Shown: positions 8,714-16,821, numbered from the stretch's first letter. The stretch is DNA of 53,525 nucleotides from Gemmatimonadota bacterium (GCA_009835325.1 VXWP01000078.1:1-53525), one strand, 5' to 3'. Made by a program: numbers and translations. The notes: generated by a model from the sequence alone, not told the origin.

Positions 8714-9874
8714 ATGCAACTGCATGACGACAAACAGACGAATCGCGCGGACAACATCCAGGGCGCCGAGATCCGGCTGCCGTCCGCGGACCTGACCGCG
8801 GACCTGGCTTTCTTCATGAAGACCCTCGGTTTCCGCATGGACAAGATCTATCCCGCCGACTACCCGACGATCTCCGTGCTTTCCGGCCACGGACTCACCA
8901 TCCGGCTGGAGCAAGGCGCCTCCGAACCGCCGGGCACGCTGCGGATCCTGTGCCGCGATCCGGCGGCCCTCGCTGGCGGGCAGACTGAACTCACCGCGCC
9001 GAACGGCACCCGAATCGAGATCGTACAGGCCGATCCGCCGCTGGAGATTCCACCGACGCAACACGCCTTCCTCGTGCGGAGGCTGAAGGACAACACCCCC
9101 TGGGTGATCGGCCGCGCGGGCATGCACTACCGCGACCTGGTGCCCGGCCGCCTGGGCGGGAGCATCATCGCCTCTCACATCCGGATCCCCGACGCCGGGC
9201 CCGTTCCCGACGTCGTGCACTACCACACCGTGGGATTCCAGCTGATCTTCGCCTACAGGGGCGAGGTGAAGCTCGTCTACGAGGACCAGGGGCCGCCCTT
9301 CATGCTCAAGGCCGGGGACTGCGTGATCCAGCCCCCGGAGATCCGGCACCGCGTGCTCGAATCGTCCGAGAACCTGCAGGTGATCGAGATCGGCGTCCCG
9401 GCCGACCACGTGACCACCATCGACCACGAGGTCGAACTGCCCACGGGGGTACTGAATCCCAATCGCGTCTTCGGCGGTCAGACGTTCTGCCGCCACCAGC
9501 TCAAGGACGCGGTGTGGGAACCGTGGAGGCTGGCGGGGTTCGAAGCGAGGGAAACGGGCATCGGCGAGGCGACGGGCGGCGTGGCCTCGGTGCAGGTCGC
9601 CCGTGTGACGGATGGCAAGAACGACAGTTCAACGGACGGCCGCTCCTCTTCCGGCAGCGAACAGGTCACGAGCCACACGGGCGATATCCTCTTCACCTTC
9701 GTGATGGAAGGGGAAGTCGCGCTGAACGGCGAAAACCAGGAAACGCACAGGCTGGAGGCTGGGGACGCCTACGTCATACCGCCCCACACGAAGACTTCGC
9801 TCACGGACCGCTCGGCCGACCTCGAACTCCTCGAGGTGGCACTGCCCGCGCGGTTCGAGACCATCGTACACTGA
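8714..9874 (+). CDS. VOC (glyoxalase-like) domain fused to two cupin domains
   Basis: A 386-residue three-domain protein. Residues 15-105 resemble a vicinal-oxygen-chelate fold half, with IRLPSADLTADLAFFMKTLG at the start and a strand pattern ending near IEIVQAD. Residues 165-240 form one cupin (VVHYHTVGFQLIFAY ... IQPPEIRHRV) and residues 300-375 a second (TSHTGDILFTFVMEGEV ... VIPPHTKTS). The first cupin keeps the HxH and later His; the second keeps fewer metal His residues. Last gene of the operon, 13 bases after the enolase-family gene. It may be a dioxygenase or isomerase acting on the same compound. I know of no common family with this exact architecture, but this is from memory. Confidence 0.8.
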   Translation: MQLHDDKQTNRADNIQGAEIRLPSADLTADLAFFMKTLGFRMDKIYPADYPTISVLSGHGLTIRLEQGASEPPGTLRILCRDPAALAGGQTELTAPNGTRIEIVQADPPLEIPPTQHAFLVRRLKDNTPWVIGRAGMHYRDLVPGRLGGSIIASHIRIPDAGPVPDVVHYHTVGFQLIFAYRGEVKLVYEDQGPPFMLKAGDCVIQPPEIRHRVLESSENLQVIEIGVPADHVTTIDHEVELPTGVLNPNRVFGGQTFCRHQLKDAVWEPWRLAGFEARETGIGEATGGVASVQVARVTDGKNDSSTDGRSSSGSEQVTSHTGDILFTFVMEGEVALNGENQETHRLEAGDAYVIPPHTKTSLTDRSADLELLEVALPARFETIVH

Positions 9875-9923
9875 TCCACTAAGCATACCTGGTCGATGTC
9901 GGGCTGGACCGATATCCGCTTCG

Positions 9924-10736
9924 TCAGACCCCCAGCACCCCGCGCAACCGTTCAGAAGCCCGGCTCAGCACCGTGGGTGGCACGGGTACGTGGTTGTACG
10001 TGCTGAACCGCCGGTAGGCCCAGAAGGCGGCGTACTGGGATTGAAAAACGTAGCGCATACGGTCGGAGGTGACCGGTGCTCCGCGATGCCAGCACTGGTT
10101 GTTCTGCAGGTAGACATCTCCCGCCTTGCAGAAGGCCGAAACGGGTCCCCGTCCATCGAACTCCGGATTTTCCTGGTTGTTGGGGTCTCTGCCGGAGTAC
10201 TGGCTGCCCGGGACGAACTGCGTCGGACCGTCCTCGATCGTGTCGATGTCGGTGAGCGCCATCTGGATGGTGAACCACTGCACCGGCATGCGGATTCGGG
10301 AATCATGGCGGGGCACGTCGTCCGGCAGCGGAAACTCCACCCGGTCGTCCACGTGCCACAGATCGATCGCCTGTCCCCGCGCGTTTCGGATCACGTTCTG
10401 GCCGCAGAACTTGCAGTCCTCCCCCACGACCGCCTCGGCCAGGCTCAGGATCGGTTCGCGGATCAGCATGTCCACAAACACCGCGTCCAGCTCCAGCGTA
10501 TGCCGCAATACGAATCCGTCCCCTCGTCCGCTCACGTAGTCGGTACCGGCGAGCACGGGATCGTTGAAACAGCGGTCCGTGGCCTCGCGGAGCGCGTCGA
10601 TTTCATCCCGGGTGAGCACCCCGGGGATGAGGGCGAAGCCGTCCCGGTGGAACTTTTCCAGCGTATCCTCCATCACGTTGTCAGCAAGGCGCTCCCCGGG
10701 AAGTATCCGTTTGGAAATCAAAACGCAATCCTCCAT
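9924..10736 (-). CDS. PhyH-family Fe(II)/2-oxoglutarate dioxygenase (paralog 5)
   Basis: A PhyH-type enzyme of 270 residues if started at 10736. Iron ligands are H128-x-D130 in LWHVDDRVEF and H217 in QCWHRGAP. The PGSQY turn replaces the usual PGSH. Start choice is uncertain: 10736 has GGAGTGGGG upstream, 10673 begins right at the family motif (MEDTLEKFHRDGFALIPGV) but lacks a ribosome site, and the frame is open to 10799. It converges on the six-gene operon and diverges from dapD, with a 22-bp palindrome between. Probably transcribed alone. Confidence 0.86.
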   Translation of the reverse strand: MEDCVLISKRILPGERLADNVMEDTLEKFHRDGFALIPGVLTRDEIDALREATDRCFNDPVLAGTDYVSGRGDGFVLRHTLELDAVFVDMLIREPILSLAEAVVGEDCKFCGQNVIRNARGQAIDLWHVDDRVEFPLPDDVPRHDSRIRMPVQWFTIQMALTDIDTIEDGPTQFVPGSQYSGRDPNNQENPEFDGRGPVSAFCKAGDVYLQNNQCWHRGAPVTSDRMRYVFQSQYAAFWAYRRFSTYNHVPVPPTVLSRASERLRGVLGV

Positions 10737-10794
10737 TAAAACCCCACTCCATAAATCATGTCGTACAGAGAAACATCTACTATGAAAATATGAA

Positions 10795-10816
10795 GTCAAG
10801 CGTTTGAGCGCTTGAC
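10795..10816. promoter_or_regulatory. 22-bp palindrome, candidate operator between PhyH gene and dapD
   Basis: Perfect 8-bp arms GTCAAGCG and CGCTTGAC separated by six bases. The right arm overlaps the -35 box of the predicted dapD promoter (10812-10817), so a bound repressor would block it. It also lies about 60 bases upstream of the divergent PhyH start. Confidence 0.5.
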
Positions 10817-10840
10817 AGTTTGCTGTACATCGTCTATTTC
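10812..10840 (+). promoter_or_regulatory. Putative dapD promoter
   Basis: TTGACA at 10812-10817, 17-bp spacer, TATTTC at 10835-10840 (weak -10). It would give a leader of about 45 bases to the ATG at 10891, which has AGGAG upstream. Confidence 0.45.
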
Positions 10841-10890
10841 CTTGAAATCGTCGTGCCGATCCAACAATTCTCGAGGAGCTGAAGTCCGCA

Positions 10891-11733
10891 ATGAATCTCG
10901 CCGAACAGATACAGCGTCTCTACACGCAGGCAGAGGCCGCCGACCGGGATGAGGCCCGCGCCGCGTTCGCGTCACTTCGAACCGAACTCGCGGAGGGCAG
11001 GGTGCGCGCGGCCGATCCGGACCCGTCGTCCCAGACCGGCTGGCGCGTCAACGCCTGGGTCAAGCAGGGCATCCTCGTCGGGTTCCGCTTTGGCGACGTG
11101 GTAACCTTCGACTCGCCGAGTACGGATTCGCCCTGGCTAGACAAGGATACGCTGCATCTTCGCCCGCTCTCCACCGCGTCGGACGTCCGTATCGTACCCG
11201 GCGGATCGTCGGTGCGTGACGGTGCGTATCTTGGCCGCGGTGTTATCTGCATGCCGCCGATGTACGTCAACATCGGTGCGTACATCGGCGACGGGAGTAT
11301 GGTTGACTCACACGCGCTTATCGGTTCCTGTGCACAGGTCGGAAGCGGCGTCCATGTCAGCGCGGGGGCGCAGATCGGCGGCGTGCTGGAACCGGTGGGC
11401 GCCCTTCCCGTGATCGTCGAGGACGACGCCCTTATCGGCGGCAACACCGGTCTGTACGAAGGCGCGATGGTCAAGCGCAGGGCGGTCATCGGCGCCGGCA
11501 CCGTGCTGACGGGATCCACCCCGATTTACGATCTGCCCAGGGAACGTATCATCCGGCCCGTGGAGGGCGAGCCGACCGTCGTGCCTGAAGATGCGGTCGT
11601 CGTACCCGGCGCGCGTGAAGTCACGGGCGGCGCCGGACCGGCCTGGGGCCTCTCCCTCGCTACACCGGTCATCGTCAAGTACCGCGACGATCGCACAGAC
11701 GCGCGTGTTGAGCTTGAAACATGGCTCCGGTAG
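10891..11733 (+). CDS. dapD: 2,3,4,5-Tetrahydropyridine-2,6-dicarboxylate N-succinyltransferase
   Basis: A 280-residue acyltransferase of the succinylase branch of lysine and diaminopimelate synthesis. It transfers succinyl from succinyl-CoA to tetrahydrodipicolinate in the cytoplasm. The N-terminal helical domain (residues 1-100) is followed by a left-handed beta-helix of hexapeptide repeats (about 105-230: VNIGAYIGDGSMVDSHA, IGSCAQVGSGVHVSAGAQIG). The stretch GGVLEPVGALPVIVEDDALI is characteristic of DapD. Length matches the family. No other dap gene is adjacent; it stands alone between accessory genes. Confidence 0.93.
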   Translation: MNLAEQIQRLYTQAEAADRDEARAAFASLRTELAEGRVRAADPDPSSQTGWRVNAWVKQGILVGFRFGDVVTFDSPSTDSPWLDKDTLHLRPLSTASDVRIVPGGSSVRDGAYLGRGVICMPPMYVNIGAYIGDGSMVDSHALIGSCAQVGSGVHVSAGAQIGGVLEPVGALPVIVEDDALIGGNTGLYEGAMVKRRAVIGAGTVLTGSTPIYDLPRERIIRPVEGEPTVVPEDAVVVPGAREVTGGAGPAWGLSLATPVIVKYRDDRTDARVELETWLR

Positions 11734-11743
11734 TTCTAAACCC

Positions 11744-12730
11744 CTACCCCTCGTCCATCACCGCCTGAATCATCGCCTGGATGTAGCCGAACTCGTAGGC
11801 GAAGGCCTGGCGGTAGCTGTCCGGGTCCTTGTGTCCCGGGGCGTGGTCGGGCACGCACATGTGCGGATAGCCGACCTCCTTGAGCGCCCGCATGTTGCGG
11901 TGCATGTTCATCACGCCCTCGTCGGGCCAGACCTCCTGGAACTTGTTGCGCCCGCCCACGATGTTGCGGAAATGGCAGAGGAAGATCTTCTTGCGCGAGC
12001 CGAGGTAGCGGATGATGTTCGGCACCTCGTTAAGGGGATCGAGGGAACTCTCCGCCATGCAGCCCAGGCAGAGGTTGACCCCGTGATAGGGACTGGGACA
12101 GATCTCGATGAACTGCTTGAAACCATCGAAGCCGCCGAGCACGCGGTCCACGCAGCGGTACCCGGGGGGAAGCCAGGGGTCGCAGGGATGGCAGGCCATG
12201 CGCACCTTGCATTCCGTGGCCACGGGGATCACCCGTTCCAGGAAGTAGGTGATGCGGGCCCAGTTCATCTCGGCCGTCACGGGTTCGTCGTACCTTGCCG
12301 GCCGGTCCTTGGCCTTCTCCAGGTCCCATGTGCTGTAGATCGATCCCCCACGTCCGGGCGGATCGCTCTCGGTCCGCTGGTTCTCCATTTCGCACAGGTA
12401 GTACTTGATCGCGGGGATGCCCGCTTCCGAGGCCTGGCGCACCATGTTGCAGACCAGCTCGATTTCCTTGTCGCCTTCCTCATACTTGCCCAGCATGTAG
12501 TTGGGTACCTGGCCACCGTCCACGTTCAGGTCGGCGATGGGGAGGGCCACCATTTCCATGTTGATGCCGAAACCGGCGCACTTCTCCTTCTTGGCCGCCA
12601 GTTCGTCCACGTCCCAGCCGTACTCCCTGTGAAAGGTGATGTTGAGCTCGCTCTTGTTGAAGACGCCGTGACGGGCGAGATATTCGAGGTCTTCGTCCGC
12701 CGTGCTGAACTGCTGGGTACCGACGTGCAT
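11744..12730 (-). CDS. Mannonate dehydratase family protein (UxuA-like)
   Basis: A 328-residue TIM-barrel protein of the UxuA type, which dehydrates D-mannonate to 2-keto-3-deoxygluconate in hexuronate breakdown. Expected features are present: ACHPCDPWLPP (about residue 180), CLGCMAESS (about 225) and FLCHFRNIVGG (about 250), which provide the His/Cys metal ligands, and a C-terminal PDHAPG. It is shorter than the roughly 390-residue E. coli enzyme, so the substrate may be a related sugar acid. It lies 13 bases downstream of an amidohydrolase gene in the same direction. Confidence 0.82.
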   Translation of the reverse strand: MHVGTQQFSTADEDLEYLARHGVFNKSELNITFHREYGWDVDELAAKKEKCAGFGINMEMVALPIADLNVDGGQVPNYMLGKYEEGDKEIELVCNMVRQASEAGIPAIKYYLCEMENQRTESDPPGRGGSIYSTWDLEKAKDRPARYDEPVTAEMNWARITYFLERVIPVATECKVRMACHPCDPWLPPGYRCVDRVLGGFDGFKQFIEICPSPYHGVNLCLGCMAESSLDPLNEVPNIIRYLGSRKKIFLCHFRNIVGGRNKFQEVWPDEGVMNMHRNMRALKEVGYPHMCVPDHAPGHKDPDSYRQAFAYEFGYIQAMIQAVMDEG

Positions 12731-12743
12731 GGTATCCTCCGTG

Positions 12744-13874
12744 TTATGTAAACTTGCGGGTGCTGGCGATGCCCAGGATTCGTGCGGCGGTGCCGCCCAT
12801 GATCGCGGCCAGGTCCGCCTCGGTTAGAAAATCCGCGTACTTCTCGATCCAGTCCCGGGACTGGCGGTAGGTGCAGAACCGGTTCTGGAAAGGCATGTCC
12901 GTGCCCCACAGCAACCTGTCTGCTCCAATTCGGTCAACCATCTCTTCCAGTGCGGTCCAGACCTCGCGGTAGGGATAGTCGAACAGATCGCCGATCCGCA
13001 CGGGAAAGCACACTTCCAGGCTGAGGTGGGGGTTTTCGAAGGGTCTCCACAGGCCTTCCGGCAACACGAGACGGTCACCGTCGATAAACATGCGCCAGGG
13101 GAAACCGTGGGTGATGCTGCAGACCGTGTCCGGGTAACGGTCCATCCAGTCCATGAACACGCCGAGTTCGCCTAAGTACCCCTGCGTGAGGTCGGCGTGG
13201 TACCCGAGGACGGGTCCGGCACCCAGGGTGAAGAAGACCGGGACGTTCAGGGCGGCCACGGCGTCCCAGAAGGGGTGGTAAGCGCCGCCGCTCCACGGCT
13301 GCCCGCTCCCGCGATAGGCCAGCGTGGCATTGAACTTGACGGCGTGCAGTCCGTGATCCCGCACGGCCCGCTCGATCTCCTTGATCACAGCGTCCGGCTC
13401 ATCGGCGATACGCCACTCGTCCACGGGCGCCATGGAATACAGGCGGCCGGGAAAGGCAGAGACACACGCAGCCTGGAACGCGCTGTCCCGGCCCAGCATG
13501 GGATTGGTATGGAGCAGGGCGGCGTCCACGCCCGCGTAGTCCATCTCGGCGACCAGGTCGCCGGAGGTGTATTCAAGATTGCGAAGGTGGGGCGGGTAGA
13601 ACTGCTTGGTGTAGTCTTCGCCGTCGATCGTCCACACCACGCGGCCGTGGGTTCGATCGACACGGAAATCCACGTCGGGGAGCGTGGACCAGTCGCCGGG
13701 GGCCTCCGGCGCGATCGCCTCCGACGAGGCGGGGGCCCGGTCCCGGACCCGCCAGGCCGGCTGGTGATGGACCGCGTGCTCGGCCTGCATCCACCTGAGG
13801 TGGTCCCGGGCATGGGCGTACCCGGCCTTCGCGTCACCCGGTGGAAAGCAGTACGCGTGGGAATCGATGATCAT
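12744..13874 (-). CDS. Amidohydrolase-family (amidohydrolase_2) protein
   Basis: A 376-residue TIM-barrel hydrolase or decarboxylase of the amidohydrolase_2 group. The N-terminal metal motif reads IDSHAYCF: H6 is kept but the second His of HxH is Tyr8. Other elements are present: HAVKFNATLAYRG (about residue 195), ITHGFPW (about 265) and WGTDMPF (about 335, with the catalytic Asp). Members with altered metal sites exist, so loss of activity is not certain. Just upstream of the mannonate dehydratase gene, consistent with a small sugar-acid or lactone operon. Confidence 0.8.
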   Translation of the reverse strand: MIIDSHAYCFPPGDAKAGYAHARDHLRWMQAEHAVHHQPAWRVRDRAPASSEAIAPEAPGDWSTLPDVDFRVDRTHGRVVWTIDGEDYTKQFYPPHLRNLEYTSGDLVAEMDYAGVDAALLHTNPMLGRDSAFQAACVSAFPGRLYSMAPVDEWRIADEPDAVIKEIERAVRDHGLHAVKFNATLAYRGSGQPWSGGAYHPFWDAVAALNVPVFFTLGAGPVLGYHADLTQGYLGELGVFMDWMDRYPDTVCSITHGFPWRMFIDGDRLVLPEGLWRPFENPHLSLEVCFPVRIGDLFDYPYREVWTALEEMVDRIGADRLLWGTDMPFQNRFCTYRQSRDWIEKYADFLTEADLAAIMGGTAARILGIASTRKFT

Positions 13875-13890
13875 GGATCGGGAAACGGTT

Positions 13891-13935
13891 CCCTGGCTTT
13901 CGAAGCCCTGGCTTTCGAAGCCCTAGCTTTCGAAG
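13891..13935. repeat. 15-bp tandem repeat, three copies, spanning a stop codon
   Basis: Copies at 13891-13905, 13906-13920 and 13921-13935 (CCCTGGCTTTCGAAG; the third has A for G). The third copy contains the stop codon of the sulfite-oxidase-like gene. On the minus strand the two following copies continue in frame, so readthrough would add a repeated FESQG peptide. Confidence 0.85.
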
Positions 13936-15104
13936 GTACGTATCGTGCGGGTTACCTGGCCGTTGCTCTCCCAGTAGGTCTTCTTGCCTGCCAGGTAGGG
14001 GTCGTCCGGCGCCGGCTGCATCGTCCCGGCCGCCGTTATGCCCCGCGATGTGATCGTATGCTCGCCGGGGGACGGGCGGTCCCAGTCCAGGCGCCAGAAC
14101 TTCCAGGCGTACTCGGCGTCCGCGCCCTCGATGATCTCCGCCGTCTGCCAGGGACCGTCGTCGATGCGCACCTGCACCTCCCTGAGCGGCTCGCCCCAGA
14201 CCGCGCCGTAGATCCGGTGCAGGGGTCCGACCCGGGTGACCCGCGCCGTAACGGAGTTGATGCGGCCTTTGCCCACCGACTCCTGGCGCCACACGGTCTC
14301 TCCGTTGTGGGTCTCCTCGCGGATCGTGACGTAATCCCGCGAGATGAACCGCCCCATGTACCGGGTCGTGCGTACTTCGATGCGCTTCAGCCACTTCACC
14401 TGGGTAATCCCGTACCAGCCGGGTACGATGAGGCGCAGCGGATATCCGTGCTTCGGCGGCAGCGTCTGGCCGTTCACCTCGTAGCACAGCAGGATGTCCG
14501 GGTCCATAGCCTGCGCCATGGTGAGCGAACGGGCGAAGTTCTGCTTCATAGTCAGCGGCTCGCTGCGGCGGGGGGTGATGACCTCCTCCCCCTCGTCGTG
14601 ACCGAAGAAAACCACCTCCATGCCGTTGTCCCACATGCCCGCCCGCTCCAGAATCGGTGCCAGCGGCGTGCCGGTCCACCGGGCGTTGAACACGCCTCCG
14701 CGGAAGACGGGAACGCCCCGGTTGCCGGAGCATTCGAGGGTGAAGTCCAGTTCTCTGCGCGGCATGGATTTGATCTCGTCCAGGCTCAGGTTGAGCCTCT
14801 GCCTCACCGCACCCGTTATTTCGAGGCTGTAGGTATCGCCGTCGACAGTCGGTTCGGGATAGTGGCTGGCCGAGAAGAACTGGTCCACGGGCGTAATCCA
14901 CGATTCCAGGCCGTTCCAGTCCAGCAGCACGAAATCGGGGCTTCGGGGCGGCCCGAATTCGTCGATCCAGTTCACGGGCGTTTCGTCCCGCGCCAGCCGG
15001 TCCAACTGGGCCAGCACGTACGATGGCAGCAGCGTCGTGCCGGCCGTCGCGATCCCTCCCTTGATCAGCACGTCTCTGCGGGACAGGTTGGTTTTACCGG
15101 CCAT
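13923..15104 (-). CDS. Tat-exported sulfite-oxidase-like molybdopterin oxidoreductase
   Basis: A 393-residue molybdenum-cofactor enzyme. The N-terminus has a twin-arginine signal (LSRRDVLIKGG) followed by a hydrophobic stretch to about residue 32, so it is predicted to be folded with cofactor and exported. The Mo-binding domain has the Cys ligand C125 in LECSGNRG. The second part (from about residue 290) is the dimerisation domain (GPLHRIYGAVWGEP, IDDGPW). It resembles SoxC and plant-type sulfite oxidases. No haem domain or cytochrome partner is seen nearby. A GGGAGG ribosome site precedes the ATG. The gene ends in a 15-bp tandem repeat. Confidence 0.87.
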   Translation of the reverse strand: MAGKTNLSRRDVLIKGGIATAGTTLLPSYVLAQLDRLARDETPVNWIDEFGPPRSPDFVLLDWNGLESWITPVDQFFSASHYPEPTVDGDTYSLEITGAVRQRLNLSLDEIKSMPRRELDFTLECSGNRGVPVFRGGVFNARWTGTPLAPILERAGMWDNGMEVVFFGHDEGEEVITPRRSEPLTMKQNFARSLTMAQAMDPDILLCYEVNGQTLPPKHGYPLRLIVPGWYGITQVKWLKRIEVRTTRYMGRFISRDYVTIREETHNGETVWRQESVGKGRINSVTARVTRVGPLHRIYGAVWGEPLREVQVRIDDGPWQTAEIIEGADAEYAWKFWRLDWDRPSPGEHTITSRGITAAGTMQPAPDDPYLAGKKTYWESNGQVTRTIRTFES

Positions 15105-15193
15105 GTACGTATCCTCCCGGCTTTACCCGGTTCAGTTGTTTCGATTCGGTCTCTTCAGTTCGAATGTAAATGGGGATTTCGGTGATCGGTTCT

Positions 15194-15223
15194 ATGATAC
15201 ATCGGGTCGGCAGAACAGATCAA
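15194..15223 (-). promoter_or_regulatory. Possible promoter of the sulfite-oxidase-like gene
   Basis: Minus-strand TTGATC (15223-15218), 18-bp spacer, TATCAT (15199-15194), about 90 bases before the start at 15104. Both boxes are near consensus but the spacer is at the long end. Confidence 0.35.
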
Positions 15224-15249
15224 GGGCTATGTTCAAATCAAGGGCAATG

Positions 15250-15278
15250 TTGACAGGTCCTTCCTAACCCGGTAAAAT
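15250..15278 (+). promoter_or_regulatory. Strong sigma70-type promoter of the BNR/sialidase-like gene
   Basis: TTGACA at 15250-15255, 17-bp spacer, TAAAAT at 15273-15278 (five of six). Predicted start near 15285, giving a leader of about 50 bases. Two near-copies of ATCAAGGGCTATGTT lie just upstream (about 15219-15252). Confidence 0.65.
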
Positions 15279-15334
15279 CGATTGTCCATCTCTAACACCG
15301 TTGGTCCATCTCACCATCCCGGAGCACTTGATAA

Positions 15335-16489
15335 ATGAACCGCTTGCTCGCCGAAGATTACCTCGTCCTGGCCTCATCGCCCGATCCGGAGAATGTGTAC
15401 GCCGGTTCGCCATCGATTACCCGCACGCGCTCGGGACGCCTGCTGGCAAGTTACGAGTGGTTTCGTCCGTCGCCGCTCAAGGAAGCCGTACCGGACCAGA
15501 CCGAGGTGCTGGTCAGCGACGACGACGGCGCCACGTGGAGCCTGGCGGCCCGCCAGGATTTCATCTGGGCGACCATCTGGTCTCACGAGGACGACGCCTA
15601 CCTCATCGGCAACCGGCGTAGAAGCCGGGACATCGTCATCGGACGATCCCGCGACGGCGGCTTCACCTGGGAAGGCCCCGTCACGCTCTTCTTGGGCAGG
15701 CACCACTGCGCGCCTACGCCGGTGCTGATCCACAACGGCCACGCCTACCGCGCGTTCGAGACCTGCGACGCGCCCAGCCGCTTCGACTGGAAGTCCCTGG
15801 TGGTGGCCGGCGACCTTACGCGTGACTTGCTGGACCCGGACGCCTGGCGCATGTCTAATCATGTGCGGTTCCCGGGCGTCCCGGACGTACTCTCACAACG
15901 CCGGTACCCGGAGAGCGCGACGGACAAGGTGCCGGCCGACAGCTTCCTGGAAGGCAACATCGTGCTGGTGGACGGCGAGATCCGGATGATCATGCGCACG
16001 ATCGTCGACGGCCACACGACGTCGAGCCTGGCCTCCATCGGCCGGGTCGAGGACGACGGTGAGACCCTGGACTACCGGTTCGTCCAGTTCCACCCCATGC
16101 CGGGCGCCCAGTGCAAGTTCCAGATCGTCCACGACGAGAAAAACAGCCTGTACTGGACCACGGTGACCCTGTCCACCAACCCGTGGCAGGACCGGGAACC
16201 CCTCCGTCGCATCGGATTCAGCGGTCCGCCGGGGAACGAACGGCGCATCCTGATGCTCATGTACAGCGTGGACGCCCTGAACTGGTTCCAGGCCGGCTGC
16301 GTGGCCATGAGCAGGAGTATGATGGAATCCTACAGCTACGCCTCGCAGGTCATCTCCGGAGACGACCTCCTGGTCGTCGTCCGCACCGCCCGCGGCGGCA
16401 AGAACCAGCACGACACCAACTTGGTCACCCTCCACCGGGTAAAGGACTTCCGCGATCTGGCCCTGGATCTGCGGCCCGAGGACGTGTAG
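15335..16489 (+). CDS. BNR/Asp-box sialidase-like protein
   Basis: A 384-residue protein of the six-bladed propeller sialidase/neuraminidase superfamily. Asp-box motifs are visible as SDDDGATW (about residue 72) and SRDGGFTW (about 104). A conserved Arg-rich blade start is in SPSITRTRSGRLLASYEW. No signal peptide is seen, so it is probably cytoplasmic. Many such proteins in these lineages are annotated as exo-alpha-sialidases but may act on other glycosides; the catalytic Tyr/Glu pair could not be assigned with confidence. Single gene with its own promoter. Confidence 0.75.
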   Translation: MNRLLAEDYLVLASSPDPENVYAGSPSITRTRSGRLLASYEWFRPSPLKEAVPDQTEVLVSDDDGATWSLAARQDFIWATIWSHEDDAYLIGNRRRSRDIVIGRSRDGGFTWEGPVTLFLGRHHCAPTPVLIHNGHAYRAFETCDAPSRFDWKSLVVAGDLTRDLLDPDAWRMSNHVRFPGVPDVLSQRRYPESATDKVPADSFLEGNIVLVDGEIRMIMRTIVDGHTTSSLASIGRVEDDGETLDYRFVQFHPMPGAQCKFQIVHDEKNSLYWTTVTLSTNPWQDREPLRRIGFSGPPGNERRILMLMYSVDALNWFQAGCVAMSRSMMESYSYASQVISGDDLLVVVRTARGGKNQHDTNLVTLHRVKDFRDLALDLRPEDV

Positions 16490-16514
16490 TCCGGGCATTT
16501 TCCTTGAATCTTGG

Positions 16515-16543
16515 TTGACAAATACTGAAATGGACGCTATTAT
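16515..16543 (+). promoter_or_regulatory. Strong promoter of the Phd/VapC module
   Basis: TTGACA at 16515-16520, 17-bp spacer, TATTAT at 16538-16543 (five of six). It sits directly upstream of a perfect palindrome, as expected for an autoregulated toxin-antitoxin operon. Confidence 0.7.
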
Positions 16544-16555
16544 ATGACTATAGAC

Positions 16556-16569
16556 ATGACCATGGTCAT
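16556..16569. promoter_or_regulatory. 14-bp perfect palindrome, probable antitoxin operator
   Basis: ATGACCATGGTCAT lies just after the predicted transcription start of the Phd/VapC operon and 22 bases before the antitoxin ATG. A further ATGAC half-site starts at 16544. Phd/YefM antitoxins bind such palindromes in their own promoters. Confidence 0.6.
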
Positions 16570-16590
16570 TTGATACCAACCGGGGACTAC

Positions 16591-16821
16591 ATGCCGACCA
16601 TCTCAAAGAGCAGGCTCAAGGCCAACATGCTCCAGGTTTTCAGGGAGATCGAGGAATCGGGCGAAGAGCTGATCGTGACGCACAACCGGCGTCCCGTGCT
16701 GCGCATCCGACCGATTGGAACAAAACAACCGGTTGACAAGATATTCGAGAAACTACGTGGGAAAGTCGTCTACCACGAGGACATCAACACGCCCACCACC
16801 GACGAATGGGATGGAGTGTAA
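16591..16821 (+). CDS. Phd/YefM-family antitoxin
   Basis: A 76-residue type II antitoxin. The N-terminal DNA-binding half (PTISKSRLKANMLQVFREIE, then EELIVTHNRRPVLRIRPI) is the classic Phd/YefM fold. The acidic C-terminal tail (EDINTPTTDEWDGV) is the likely toxin-binding part. I start at the ATG 16591, which has GGGGAC nine bases upstream; an in-frame TTG at 16570 is less likely. It overlaps the PIN-domain toxin gene by one base (TAATG). Regulation is probably by binding of the antitoxin-toxin complex to the palindrome at 16556-16569. Confidence 0.9.
   Translation: MPTISKSRLKANMLQVFREIEESGEELIVTHNRRPVLRIRPIGTKQPVDKIFEKLRGKVVYHEDINTPTTDEWDGV

Noticed and set aside
13197-15185. A 662-codon plus-strand open frame
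   Set aside because: Antisense to the amidohydrolase and sulfite-oxidase-like genes, which carry recognisable motifs; low-complexity composition.
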